Positions 32,686 to 41,502 of a stretch of 41,502 nt of DNA are shown piece by piece. The DNA lies in assembly GCA_019787685.1 (NCBI GenBank), contig JAHNUO010000085.1, positions 1-41,502 on the forward strand, written 5' to 3'. The notes under the pieces were generated by a model. That model was not told where the DNA came from. It saw nothing but the letters and a program-made list of their open reading frames with translations, and did no database searches. Within the stretch, counting starts at the first letter, position 1. Every line of letters begins with the position of its first letter. Both the position numbers and the translations under genes were made by a program. The DNA is from Chiua virens. Taxonomy: Eukaryota > Basidiomycota > Agaricomycetes > Boletales > Boletaceae.

Positions 32686-32854
32686 TTATACATTACATCG
32701 CACATGTTCTCCATGTCCATGGTCGCCGTGCACTGATATATTTCTGAAAAACTAAATTGGGAGGATGCAGTCCGCTCGTAGTCAGGGAGGATATGCACTA
32801 GTGTAAGTACAATGAGCACCTACGTCACAAGCACTAGTAGAAAAACCGCGACTG

Positions 32855-34023
32855 CTACTGTTTCTTTTGTTCACCTTGGTCTTGTTTCATACTCATCTCG
32901 ATCGCTCGTGCAATTGCCTCTTCCTCGTCGACCTCATCATCGTCACCTTGATCATCTCCCATGTCAACATCCCGACCTTCAGACATGGCGATCGCTTGTT
33001 GGAGCATAGTCTCCTCATCTGCGTCGACATCTGCAGCAACGTCGGCGCGCTCAGCAGAGGCGGTAGCGTTTGTTGCTGCTTGATGCACTTGCTCTTCTGC
33101 GGCTTGCCGTGCCTGCTCTTCCTCCATTGACATACGCAATGCCTACATCAAGCAAGGTCAGTGCTGAATTAGCATCCTGTAGTACTTTACGTCTCACCAT
33201 GGCAAGCTCTGGATCAAGACTAGGATCAACACCAAACTCGAAGTTGTTTGCACCACCGGAACCGGATGGGCCGGCTTCATCAGCCATCGCCCCTGGCGGT
33301 ATGCCACGGTCCTCCGACAAAATCGGAGAGGACAGGACAAAATCCGAAAGTAGATGTGGACCAGGAGGCACCGACACCAAATGTCTATATCCGGATACCG
33401 CGTGTTAGATGTTCCTTCGTCTGCTAGTGACCACTCACGAATTATCCCCGCTGGTAGCATTGTCGATAAACGACCTGAGCACGTTCGACTCGCCCTCTTC
33501 GATACCATCCCCGAAAGAGATAAAGTCAATGGCCACATTGTTCTTTTTGAGTTTCTTGGCAAGCTTGACCATCTCCCGCTCGTCCGTACCAGCACCCTGC
33601 AATGGTGAACCAACGAAGACGACTATGCGCTGCCTGAGGTTCTTGTTTTCACGGTGTTTGAGTGCGAGCTGAGCGATGTTGATTGCGGTGGGGATGTCTA
33701 TCGACCCACCGATCTTGGACGCGGCGGCATGGATTCCTTTGAGGATCTGACCGAGGTCCTTGGAGTGCGTCACGAGGACCTCTGGGCTGAGCACGAACGA
33801 AAGGATGACGCGTACACAGCATGCAACAAGAGAGACAGACACTGACGCACCCTTTGTGAGCCATGGTCATAAGCCCGACAGTATTTTCAGGGTTGGAGTC
33901 GATCTTTGTCTGGAAGATGGTGTTGACGGCGTCGGACTGAGCATCATATCGTGAAGGCATGTAGTCGCCATTCCGCATGTATTCGGAATTGTCGATGATC
34001 ATCATTGTCGCTTCGAGAGGCAT
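32855..34023 (-). CDS. RPN10: 26S proteasome regulatory subunit Rpn10
   Basis: Exons 34023-33851, 33786-33439, 33384-33198, 33142-32855 (331 aa). It is the ubiquitin receptor of the 19S regulatory particle. The N-terminal von Willebrand A domain (about 1-190) shows [65 protein letters not shown] and [12 protein letters not shown], diagnostic of Rpn10. Ubiquitin-interacting motifs follow: [16 protein letters not shown] (split by the last intron), [14 protein letters not shown] and [16 protein letters not shown]. The ATG at 34023 gives the usual MPLEAT start; an in-frame ATG at 34053 adds ten residues and is less likely. The vWA fold lacks a full MIDAS motif, as is normal for Rpn10. The gene is intact, in contrast to its neighbours. 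Confidence 0.92.
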
Positions 34024-34648
34024 TTTGAACGGATCGTTGACGTTGATTGGCAAGCTCCAAGTTGTAGATGACGCGTCTCAAAGGTAACCCTAACCTCGGT
34101 TCTACTAAACCCTAACCCCATTTGAATATTACGTAATACTACCATATTATCATGCGGTCAACTTAGACAAAAGAAGTTCCGAAGGTCATGCTTATATAAT
34201 AGGTTTCCGGTCAGAGCTAGGTTATATTTGCTACCACGGAGCACATGGACATCCTCGCGGCCCCGCCAGAAGCAGCATGCCGGCTATCAGTCAAAATAGT
34301 CCCCGCGGTCGTAGACTGTGGCCACATGCGCCATCAGTTATTCTCAGGTAAGCTCCTAAGCAAAGGATCCAACGCCACCGATTCTATTCAAGGATAACCT
34401 CCTCCATCTGGTACGTCCCAATCGCGCCATAACGACGACTAACCATATGTTTCGCAAAAGGTGACGAAATCTTTGGTTCATAAGTAGGTGTGATTCCAGA
34501 CCAACGTGCGGTCGACTGTATCTTGTGACCGACACATGACGCTCACATGGGCCAGCGTCTTTTGGGTCTTGTGTCCAAGACCGAACAGCGCCATGGAATA
34601 AAAACCGTTCAGGTGTCGCCATCATGCATCCACTCTTTTGCCTCCGTG
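34024..34648. other. divergent promoter region between RPN10 and the hydrolase gene
   Basis: AT-rich with TATATAAT near 34194. It contains two telobox-like motifs close to RPN10 (listed separately). A 129-codon minus-strand frame inside it has no motif. Confidence 0.4.
34084..34118. promoter_or_regulatory. two telobox-like motifs upstream of RPN10
   Basis: TAACCCTAACC at 34084-34094 and AAACCCTAACCCC at 34106-34118 lie 60-95 bases upstream of the RPN10 ATG, probably in the leader or core promoter. They resemble one to one-and-a-half turns of the fungal telomere repeat (TTAGGG/CCCTAA). Such motifs are known binding sites for telomere-repeat-type Myb factors in promoters; activity here is inference. 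Confidence 0.35.
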
Positions 34649-35960
34649 ATGTTGTCCTCTGCACTTGTCTTTCTCTCTGTATTTGCCGCTGCAGCACAGG
34701 CAGGCAAGAGGGGTCTTTGCTGGCCTTGGTGTAAGGACGCAACAATCCCTAAATCACATTACTTGTAGCTGACCTCATTTCTTTCTCTAGATAACGGATC
34801 TCTGTGCGACGCTTTATCGAGATATTTACCCCCCTTTGATTGACCAGCGCAGGAACCCTGGCGTATTCAACAATGGTGACGGTGAAGTGGTTGCCATGTA
34901 TGCAACTGCCGTTGCGATCTCGCGTCTCACCCACTCACCCACTCATGCGATTTTACATCCCTAGTTATGATTACGAAACCTACGCACCACCCTCGACCAA
35001 CGGCAACGGCGGCCTCGGCTTCATTGGCATGCAACGTTGTCTTGATTGTAGTTCGAGTCCTATCGCAGATCTGTACTCTCGCTGGCAAACCCAAGGGTGG
35101 GCAAGTACGTCTCTTTCTCGATACTGCTGCGAGTGCCTCATGCTATCTTGACGATAAACACGTGTAGCCGTGTTCAGCTTGAATGAACCCGATATCAATG
35201 GGATCTCTCCCAGCGAAGCCGCTTCTTGGTATATCGAGTACATCAATCCTCTGGTAAGGCATTATAGATAGACCTATGTGAGCATCGAGTCATAGGGAAT
35301 GAAACAGACCATCAAGAAGGCTCTTCCTGCTGTCACTTCGAGCGCAACAGCTGGCGAAGGCCTGAGTTGGGTTTCCGAAATGATCTCAGCCTGTGCGGGA
35401 CAGTGCTATTTCGATTACATCAATCTGGTAAGTTGGGTTTGTTTTTCTTGATCTACAACCTGTTGATTTGCGTATCCCAGCACTGGTACGGGTAGGTGGC
35501 GGGCTGCTTTTCTATATTACCTACCCTCACGATACATATCCAGAGGCTCGTTCGCAGAGTTCCAGAGCTACGTCGAATCTGCGAACGCTCAGTTCCCCGT
35601 GAGCTACCGAGTTTATCCTGACGCGCATGAGAAATGTTGACACTGTGCCCGAAGAACTATCAATTGGTCATAACCGAGTTCGCCCTCCAAAACCCTGCCG
35701 GTGGACAGGCTGACCAGTCAGTTCACATTTCACACCCCCTACATCTCGTCTCTGACATGGTTATAAGGATTTCCTTTTTCGAGCAAGCCTTTCCCTTCCT
35801 TGACGGTGCCTCTTATGTGCAACTCTATTTCCCGTTCGTGGCCACCTCTCCATCCCTGTTCGGGGCAAATGACGCCTCGGGAGTAACATATGTCGGAACC
35901 GGATCCTGCTTATACAATGACGACGGAAGTCCATCCGCGGTGGGTAACTTGATGTACTAG
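34649..35960 (+). CDS. secreted GH128/Asl1-type glycoside hydrolase
   Basis: Ten exons: 34649-34730, 34791-34803, 34853-34897, 34965-35104, 35168-35253, 35308-35427, 35481-35491, 35544-35598, 35655-35716, 35768-35960 (268 aa). Signal peptide MLSSALVFLSVFAAAAQA, then GKRGLCWPWYNGSLNPG, where the 13-nt second exon supplies YNGSL. Catalytic landmarks: IYDYETYAPP, LGFIGMQRCLDC, SLNEPD (Glu100), FDYINL, HWYG on an 11-nt exon, VITEFALQ (Glu192), then VQLYFPFVATSPSLFG and GTGSCLYNDDG. It is predicted to act outside the cell on beta-1,3-glucans. It is a close paralogue of 19118-20411, in opposite orientation about 14 kb away, with identical exon lengths and phases throughout. Intact. Confidence 0.87.
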
Positions 35961-36822
35961 GGTTTCCATGGTAGACGTGTGTGTCCCTCGCACCTTACTG
36001 GTAGCCTGAGAAACTAGTGAGCTGCGCATATCACAATATTAATGTGCACTTGTGCGACGTCTTTTTTTTTCGTGGCCGTTCCAGAGTCGGAAATTTACTG
36101 CGATCATTGAGATTGGACCTTTTGTGGTTTTACCATCCTGAGGAGGTGAGTTTAGAGGAATCCAGGTCGTCAATCTGCATGGCACGAGCAAACTGCTTAC
36201 CATCCGGATCGTGTGCAGGAGATTGAGGCAATGGATCGCACGGCCCTGTGATGTTCAATCAACTTCTGATCTCTTTAAGTTAGTTGCTGTGAAGACGCAG
36301 GATTTCCTCGCAGGCGATGACCGGGGTTGCAACATGTTGCCAGAGGTCTCCCACTTCCTCAATTCTCACAGTGTAACCTGTATCAGTGTCATTAGGGTCA
36401 GCTGCTGGAGACTAGTTGCTCGCCGAGGCTGCATACTTGTGGAGAATCAATTAGTCACTGGTCAAGTCATCAGGAAATCGGTGAAGTGATGATCTTGATA
36501 TGCCTAGATATTGATGATATTCCCTGATGTATATGAAAATTTATTCTAGACAAAATGAAGTACCAAGCCATTATATACATGTGAAATATATGATTATCAT
36601 CACTTCACTGGTTTCCTGATGAACGATCGTGACCACCAGCCGCTGGCCGCCGGTAGTTCAAACGTTCACCCCCCTTTGGAGGGTCGTGATATGGAAACAC
36701 CTTCCCAGTGCACAGCCCCACAGTGACATCCATTTATCGACCCCAGTTGCGGCTACGCCATGCCAACATCGCATTATTGACCCCACCTCTCTTCATTTTC
36801 AACCACCACCATATTCACAATC
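35961..36822. other. intergenic region with a small inverted-repeat element
   Basis: Apart from the element at 36467-36622 there are only unsupported frames (36017-36226, 36211-36489, 36629-36826 plus). The last 80 bases form the leader of the gene starting at 36823. Confidence 0.45.
36467..36622. mobile_element. MITE-like element with terminal inverted repeats
   Basis: Ends are inverted copies of each other: TCATCAGGAAATCGGTGAAG continuing TGATGAT at 36467-36493, and the reverse complement of TCATCAGGAAACCAGTGAAG continuing TGATGAT at 36622-36596. There are two mismatches over 27 bases. The interior of about 100 bases is AT-rich and non-coding. Total length is 156 bp. No obvious target-site duplication is seen. 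Size and structure suit a miniature inverted-repeat transposable element, or a transcription terminator hairpin remnant. Confidence 0.5.
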
Positions 36823-37583
36823 ATGACTGCTACCAACTGCCGTTTTTCCCAATACAACGAGGTACGCTTTTCGAGGGCACTCCCATAACCCCTTTCCGAC
36901 TGCCATTGCGATCGAATAACATGACAACACATGATATTGACGCGGAGTTACGACAGGATTCATACCGACTCCCAGAAGGGGTACGACGCATTGCTTACGA
37001 TGCGGATACTCAGCGTTATACCTTTCGCGATCGCTCAGGCCAGCTCTATACCAGCGCATCAGGCGAAGAATACGGTGTTCTCAAACCTGTGTCTGGACCT
37101 CTCCCACATCGCCGCAATGTCACCATTACAGGCACGTGTCCATTTCGTTCTCCATTTATCAATGTGTTCGTTGTCAGAGATAGCTGACGAGCTGGCTCGG
37201 TTCTTATCACAGAGTTCCGTGACCCGGCACTGAGACAGTGGTCCCTCAAACCCGCCAAGACATTCAACGACATTCTCCCTTCGGGGTACATCACCGCGGC
37301 CAAATCCGGGGTCGAGTCCCCGACGAGCGAAAAGATCGCGCAGGCGGCGATCCCCGTGGTGCAGGACGTCGTCGAGATTGTCCGGCGCCGGACGACACTG
37401 AAACGAAGACCTGCTGGTGCTGGCGGGGTGTTTGTGTCGCGCAGTGACTCTCTTCGGGACGAGAAGAGGCGACTGCTGGAGGAGGATGGTGCGCGGGAGG
37501 TCGTGTGCAAGGAGGATGTGGACGGGCGTCTGGCGCGATCCAAGTCCGAGATGCGGCCATCGAGGTTCTATTCTCGCAAGTGA
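36823..37583 (+). CDS. conserved basidiomycete protein of unknown function
   Basis: Exons 36823-36861, 36957-37131 and 37213-37583 (194 aa). The sequence MTATNCRFSQYNE joins DSYRLPEGVRRIAYDADTQR, then YTFRDRSGQLYTSASGEEYG, LPHRRNVTITEF, RDPALRQWSLKPAKTFNDIL, PVVQDVVEIVRRRT and a basic Ser/Arg-rich end with SRSDSLRDEKRRLLEEDG. The middle segment looks like a small folded domain I have seen in agaricomycete proteins but cannot name. Intron 37132-37212 is best read with a GC donor (GCACGT), which restores VTITEFRDPALR; a weak GTTCTC donor downstream is an alternative that adds a few residues. No signal peptide or membrane segment. The charged C-terminus suggests an intrinsically disordered tail. 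Confidence 0.65.
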
Positions 37584-37956
37584 TCGGACACGGAAACCAT
37601 GGGATGTTGATGGGGCAGGGGGCCGTTGCTGATACCTTGTATTTGATGTGGAACTGTACAAGCACTGTATGTTGCAAAATAGGTCGTTTACCAACATGTA
37701 TATCTTCTACGAATTTATGTTATCGGTTTGAGTGCACCTTGGGGGTCAGCATGATTCAAGGAACCTTGTCATGAGGGGGGACGACGTCACCGAACATGAC
37801 TGCACACGACTTCTCGTCAAACGAGCTGAAAACATGAATTCAAAGAAAAGTATATGATACACATGCACACATGCAAGGCAAACCGAAGATAAAAAGGCTT
37901 CAAGGGATCGAATGGCTAAACATTGCACATCAAACACCGTTCATCGTGTCCGGGGC
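37584..37956. other. convergent 3' intergenic region
   Basis: Lies between two converging genes. No gene or repeat is recognised. Confidence 0.4.
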
Positions 37957-38842
37957 TCACTGCGCTCCCGAGTCCGTTCCTGGATCCACACCGCGCTCCC
38001 GCGAATGCATGTTCTTCAGCCCAAGACCGAACAAGGTCCTCCTTTTGTTGCGCGACGGACTCTGGACCATGGATAGGGGTCGGAGAGGACCCTGAACTGG
38101 GGCGAGCTTTGGATCGTGGGCGATGGCTTCCGCGCGGTCCCTCGAAAGAAACTTGACTTTGGCTACCACGCGCTGGGAAAAGGGTTGCTGCGTCGGGACC
38201 GAGGTCGGGGTCGGGGCTAGAACGGTCCCTTGCGATACAGACAGGCCTTGTTCTTGTCGTTGGGGCGCCGTATCGTCGAGCTCGAGCTCTCGATTCGGTT
38301 CCATAGTGAAGGAGGGCGTCAAGATACTGAATGGCGTCGAAGATGAGTCTGCGGGGCTACTACCCGACGGGATCTCGGGATAAGCTTGATGTGAGGGATC
38401 CGACAGAGGTTTCTCTTCATCGACGGTCTGAAAAATGCGATGAACAGGGTAACGATGGACAAGGTTTAGACGCACGTTTAATTGTTCGCTTGGCGTTGGC
38501 GTCGTCGGTTTGCGCTGGTTGCCAAAGTTGAGCGTGAGACGAGCACCGTCTGGGGAGCGTGATTAGGATATACATCATAACGTGAGCGGAAGGAGAGGTA
38601 CTCATAAACCGAGTCACGCCTCTGTCGGGGGAGTCTGGGACATCGTTTGCCGACTGGTGCCTACGAGCCTTGACGATCCGGTATATGACGTAGGACAATG
38701 TGTAGGCAAAGCAGAGACCAAAGAAGATCAAGAGCAGCTCGGGGATGAATGCCTTGGCACTCGCCGCGTCAGAATGTGCAGGCGTTGAGCCCGAAGAAGA
38801 TTGACTGGTCGGGGTGGGAGTACTAGTAGTTCGAGGCGCCAT
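37957..38842 (-). CDS. single-pass membrane protein with Pro/Ser/Thr-rich tail
   Basis: Exons 38842-38602, 38549-38476 and 38427-37957, phases consistent (261 aa). The N-terminal 30 residues are Ser/Thr/Pro-rich (TPTPTSQSSSGSTP), followed by a transmembrane helix at about 32-54 (AFIPELLLIFFGLCFAYTL) and a basic stop-transfer segment YRIVKARRHQ. The short middle exon gives GARLTLNFGNQRKPTTPTPS. The tail is disordered, with QRVVAKVKFLSRDRAEAIA and a basic motif RNKRRTLFGLGLKNMHSRER. There is no cleavable signal peptide, so it is likely an anchored protein with the basic tail in the cytosol. Family unknown; possibly a small plasma-membrane or ER anchor. It diverges from the carotenoid oxygenase gene with about 500 bases between them. 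Confidence 0.65.
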
Positions 38843-39340
38843 TGGGGAAGGTCGAGTGCAAGAAACGATAGACAGCGACGAAGACCAAGAGCGAGTACGA
38901 GGTAGAAGGAAACAACATACCGGACAAGTTTGGATTTAACTTAAGTATGAAAGTTATTGAGAGGCTGACCGGCGCATTGGCTCGATCGCCCAGCTCGCGG
39001 TCAGAGGCAGGATCTGCCCGTGGCTGTGCTCAGCTGGTCTTGACGCTTAGCTTCCAGGACCTTGGTTTGCGGCTTACCCAGCAGTTAGGACACTTGGATG
39101 GAACTTCTTTTTCTGCATCACAATGACCTGGAGTTGATGACGTTGTCCATCGACAGGGAGTGACCAGCCGCGCCAACTCGACGCCGGGTCGCTCAGCGTG
39201 AGTGGATCAAACCTTTTGTGATGATGATCAGATATCGACATCACTGCAACGGGTTTCATGGCACTGCTTTTCAGCACGATATAAAAGCCGCAAACAAAAA
39301 GGGGTGTATTCCTATCCCTTCCTAACTGAGTTCTTCCGTC
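38843..39340. other. divergent promoter region
   Basis: Serves the membrane-protein gene (minus) and the carotenoid oxygenase gene (plus). GATATAAAAG at about 39279-39288 is a good TATA box about 60 bases before the ATG at 39341. Confidence 0.5.
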
Positions 39341-41071
39341 ATGTCCAAACCGTTCAACAACTGGCCAAACGATCCTGGGGTATGTTTCCCCACTGTTCCC
39401 CGACGATATATTTGCTGACGTGACATGTCAATGATACTCTAGTTCGACGTCATGCATGAAGAAAAGGAGCCCGTCGAGCTCCAAGTATCGGGGACCATCC
39501 CATCCTATGTCTCCGGCACTCTGTACCGCACCGGCCCAGGTGGTTATGAAGTGAAGACAGATGCCGGCAAAACATTCTCCGTTGACCACTGGTTCGACGG
39601 TTTCTCGCAGAACCACCGGTTCCATATCATCCAATCGGGCTCGACCACACGTGTCATCTACAATTCGCGCCGGAGCGTCGATCCACTCATCGAGAGCATC
39701 CGCAGGACAGGCAAGATGCATGGTATCAGCTTCGGCCAGAAGCGTGATCCTTGCGTTAGCTTTTTCAGAAAAGTTATGAGCATGTTCATTCCAGATGCGC
39801 AGCCGCCTCAGGACCAGCGCAATGTCGGTGTCACGCTCTCCGTAAACCCTCCCGGTCTGGAGAACATTGACACGAGTACCAGGAAGAAGAAAGGAGGACA
39901 TGCATCGGGCATCCAGTCGCTCTGGGTCAAGACGGACGCTGCTACTTTACGCGAAATAGAACCTGAGACACTCGAGCCAATGGGTGTTTGCAATCAAAGC
40001 ATTCTCCATCCTGAACTCACCGGCAACCTCTCTGCTGCTCACGCCAAGTCAGATCCAGTTACCGGAGACCTATACAACTATAACCTTTCTCTTGGCCATG
40101 AGAGCGTGTACAGGGTCTTCCGCGTGTCTGCTGCTACAGGCAAGACAGAAATTTTAGCAACCATCACGGACGCGCCAGGTGCTTACCTGCACTCCTCCCT
40201 CATTACGGAGAATTACTTTATCTTGTGTGTTTGGAGCGGTCACTATGCCTGGCATGGGGCGAAGATCTTGTGGGAGCACAACGTCCTGGATGCCATTGCC
40301 CCATTCGACCCATCGAAGAAGGCCTTGTGGTACGTCATAGACCGCAAATACGACAGAGGCCTCGTTGCCAAATACGAATGCGATCCGTTCTTCTGTTTCC
40401 ACACGATCAACGCCTGGGAGGAGCCTTCCACCTCAGAAGCCTCACACTGCGCGCAGGTCGACATCGTCGCAGACCTCTCGATCTACAAGAACCTCGATGT
40501 TATCAAACGTTTCTATTACGATAAAATCAAGTCCACCTCCCCTGCCTCGCTTGACTATGTAGGCGAGAAGCGCAGTGGAAACTGTGACGTGTTCTTGCGA
40601 CGCTGGCGGTTACCAGCTGTCAACTATATTGCAACCTCACCGCTCGCTGTTAAAGAGGCTGTCACCGAGTTCACCGCCGAGCACGACCACTCGTGCGACC
40701 TTCCCATCATCAATCCACGCCTGCTCACTCGTCCCTCGCGGTACATCTACGGGGTTTGCGACCGTGGCTTGAGCACCTTCTTTGATGGCATCGTCAAGTA
40801 TGACACGAAGACGCACACGCCGACATACTGGTCTGTGGAAGGACACAGCCCCGGCGAGCCAATATTCGTTCCCGATCCTAATGGTGCAGAGGATGACGGT
40901 GTTCTTCTGAGCGTCGTGCTGGACGGGTTTTCGGAGAAGAGCTACTTGTTGGTGTTGGACGCCAGGAGCATGAAGGAGATGGGCAGAGCGAGCATGGACT
41001 GTGTCGTCGGTTTTGGTTTTCACGGTGCCTACCACCCGCAAGGTTTGGCGGCGCACGGCACGGACATTTAA
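39341..41071 (+). CDS. carotenoid cleavage oxygenase (RPE65/CCD family)
   Basis: Exons 39341-39379 and 39443-41071 (555 aa), joined by a phase-0 intron (GTATGT..TAG) giving MSKPFNNWPNDPG then FDVMHEEKEP. This is the non-haem iron (II) dioxygenase family that cuts carotenoids, apocarotenoids or stilbene-like compounds at a double bond. The four iron-binding histidines are all visible: AAHAKSDP (His213), YLHSSLITENYF (His263), CFHTINAWEE (His333) and FHGAYHPQG near the C-terminus (His540). Other family marks are GTLYRTGPGGYE at the N-terminus and HWFDGF. A region around 125-165 with a basic stretch is longer than in bacterial members, as in fungal homologues. No signal peptide; cytosolic. The substrate cannot be told from sequence. 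The gene is complete and intact. Confidence 0.9.
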
Positions 41072-41502
41072 AGTTTGAATAAAAATGACCATGTCAGATT
41101 TGTGGGGGCTGTTGTTCGAAGCTACGCTATCGATTGAGCAGTGTTCAAGTTATTGTATACTAGCAAAGTTAATAATGTCGGTTTGAATGGTAAGAAGTAG
41201 TATGGTCCTGTTAACCGTCTGTGTTGCCTCTCAATTGGCGTCACGCAAGTCATCATGTGATTCTCTGGAAATGAGATGGAATCAACTTGGATGGCAAGAG
41301 CACAGTGACGAGCACGGGTGAGTTTATTTGGTGATGGAATTTGTAACATGCACAAGGAGATCCAAGTCATTCAGACATCATGTGTCAGTGGAGAGTCTCA
41401 TCAGCCCAGGACTTGAAGGAGGGGGATTGGTTCTATGAAAAGATGCTAGTCCAACTTCCAACAAGTAATCTGTGGCTCTCCAGACAATGAACCATCAATG
41501 CA
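41072..41502. other. 3' flank, no gene seen
   Basis: AATAAAA at about 41078 is a likely polyadenylation signal for the oxygenase gene. Beyond that, an 82-codon minus-strand frame has no support. Confidence 0.45.

Noticed and set aside
34084..34118. Telomere or subtelomere end
   Set aside because: Only two short motifs inside a region with a core proteasome gene; not a repeat array.
1..41502. tRNA, rRNA or CRISPR features
   Set aside because: None was seen on either strand by eye; a tRNA search program would be needed to exclude an unusual tRNA.

Overview
This is a stretch of nuclear DNA from a basidiomycete fungus, most likely an agaricomycete (mushroom or polypore). Genes are monocistronic, lie on both strands, and are cut by many short introns (mostly 46-60 nt). 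Families typical of Agaricomycetes recur: DUF6698, DUF6533 multi-pass membrane proteins, and the 'IGDVG / THDNDW' protein family. Single-copy core genes such as RPN10 lie among expanded and decaying accessory families. All exon structures below were built by hand from reading frame, splice consensus and comparison of paralogues within the window. No search was run.

Layout. 1-677: 3' part of a DUF6698 gene. 2167-4150: a broken copy of a membrane-protein gene whose intact relative is at 14733-16903 (minus). 5850-6092: sugar-transporter relic. 6471-8725: WD40 propeller joined to a coiled-coil/helical C-terminal module. 9226-11636: an IGDVG-family N-terminus joined to a near-identical copy of the same module. 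12000-12405 and 13495-14376 (minus): remnants of two membrane-protein genes. 19118-20411 (minus) and 34649-35960 (plus): an intact pair of secreted GH128/Asl1-type glycoside hydrolases with identical exon lengths. 21009-22361: Old Yellow Enzyme-type oxidoreductase with a frameshift. 23830-24195: dense inverted repeats. 24530-26417: HxxxDG acyltransferase. 26795-28425 (minus): decayed third WD40+module gene. 31068-32685: DUF6533 gene interrupted by TGA. 32855-34023 (minus): proteasome subunit RPN10. 36467-36622: small inverted-repeat element. 36823-37583: conserved unknown gene. 37957-38842 (minus): single-pass membrane protein. 39341-41071: carotenoid cleavage oxygenase.

The most notable observation is the pair at 6471-11636. 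One roughly 400-residue C-terminal module, nearly identical in both genes, is attached to two unrelated N-terminal domains. In each gene an intron sits at the domain boundary. A third, older copy at 26795-28425 keeps the WD40 arrangement. This looks like exon shuffling or recent duplication that swaps front ends on a shared module.

A second theme is an apparent excess of GC-AG introns, with four or five in this window. A third is gene decay: frameshifts and in-frame TGA codons in several accessory genes beside intact housekeeping genes.
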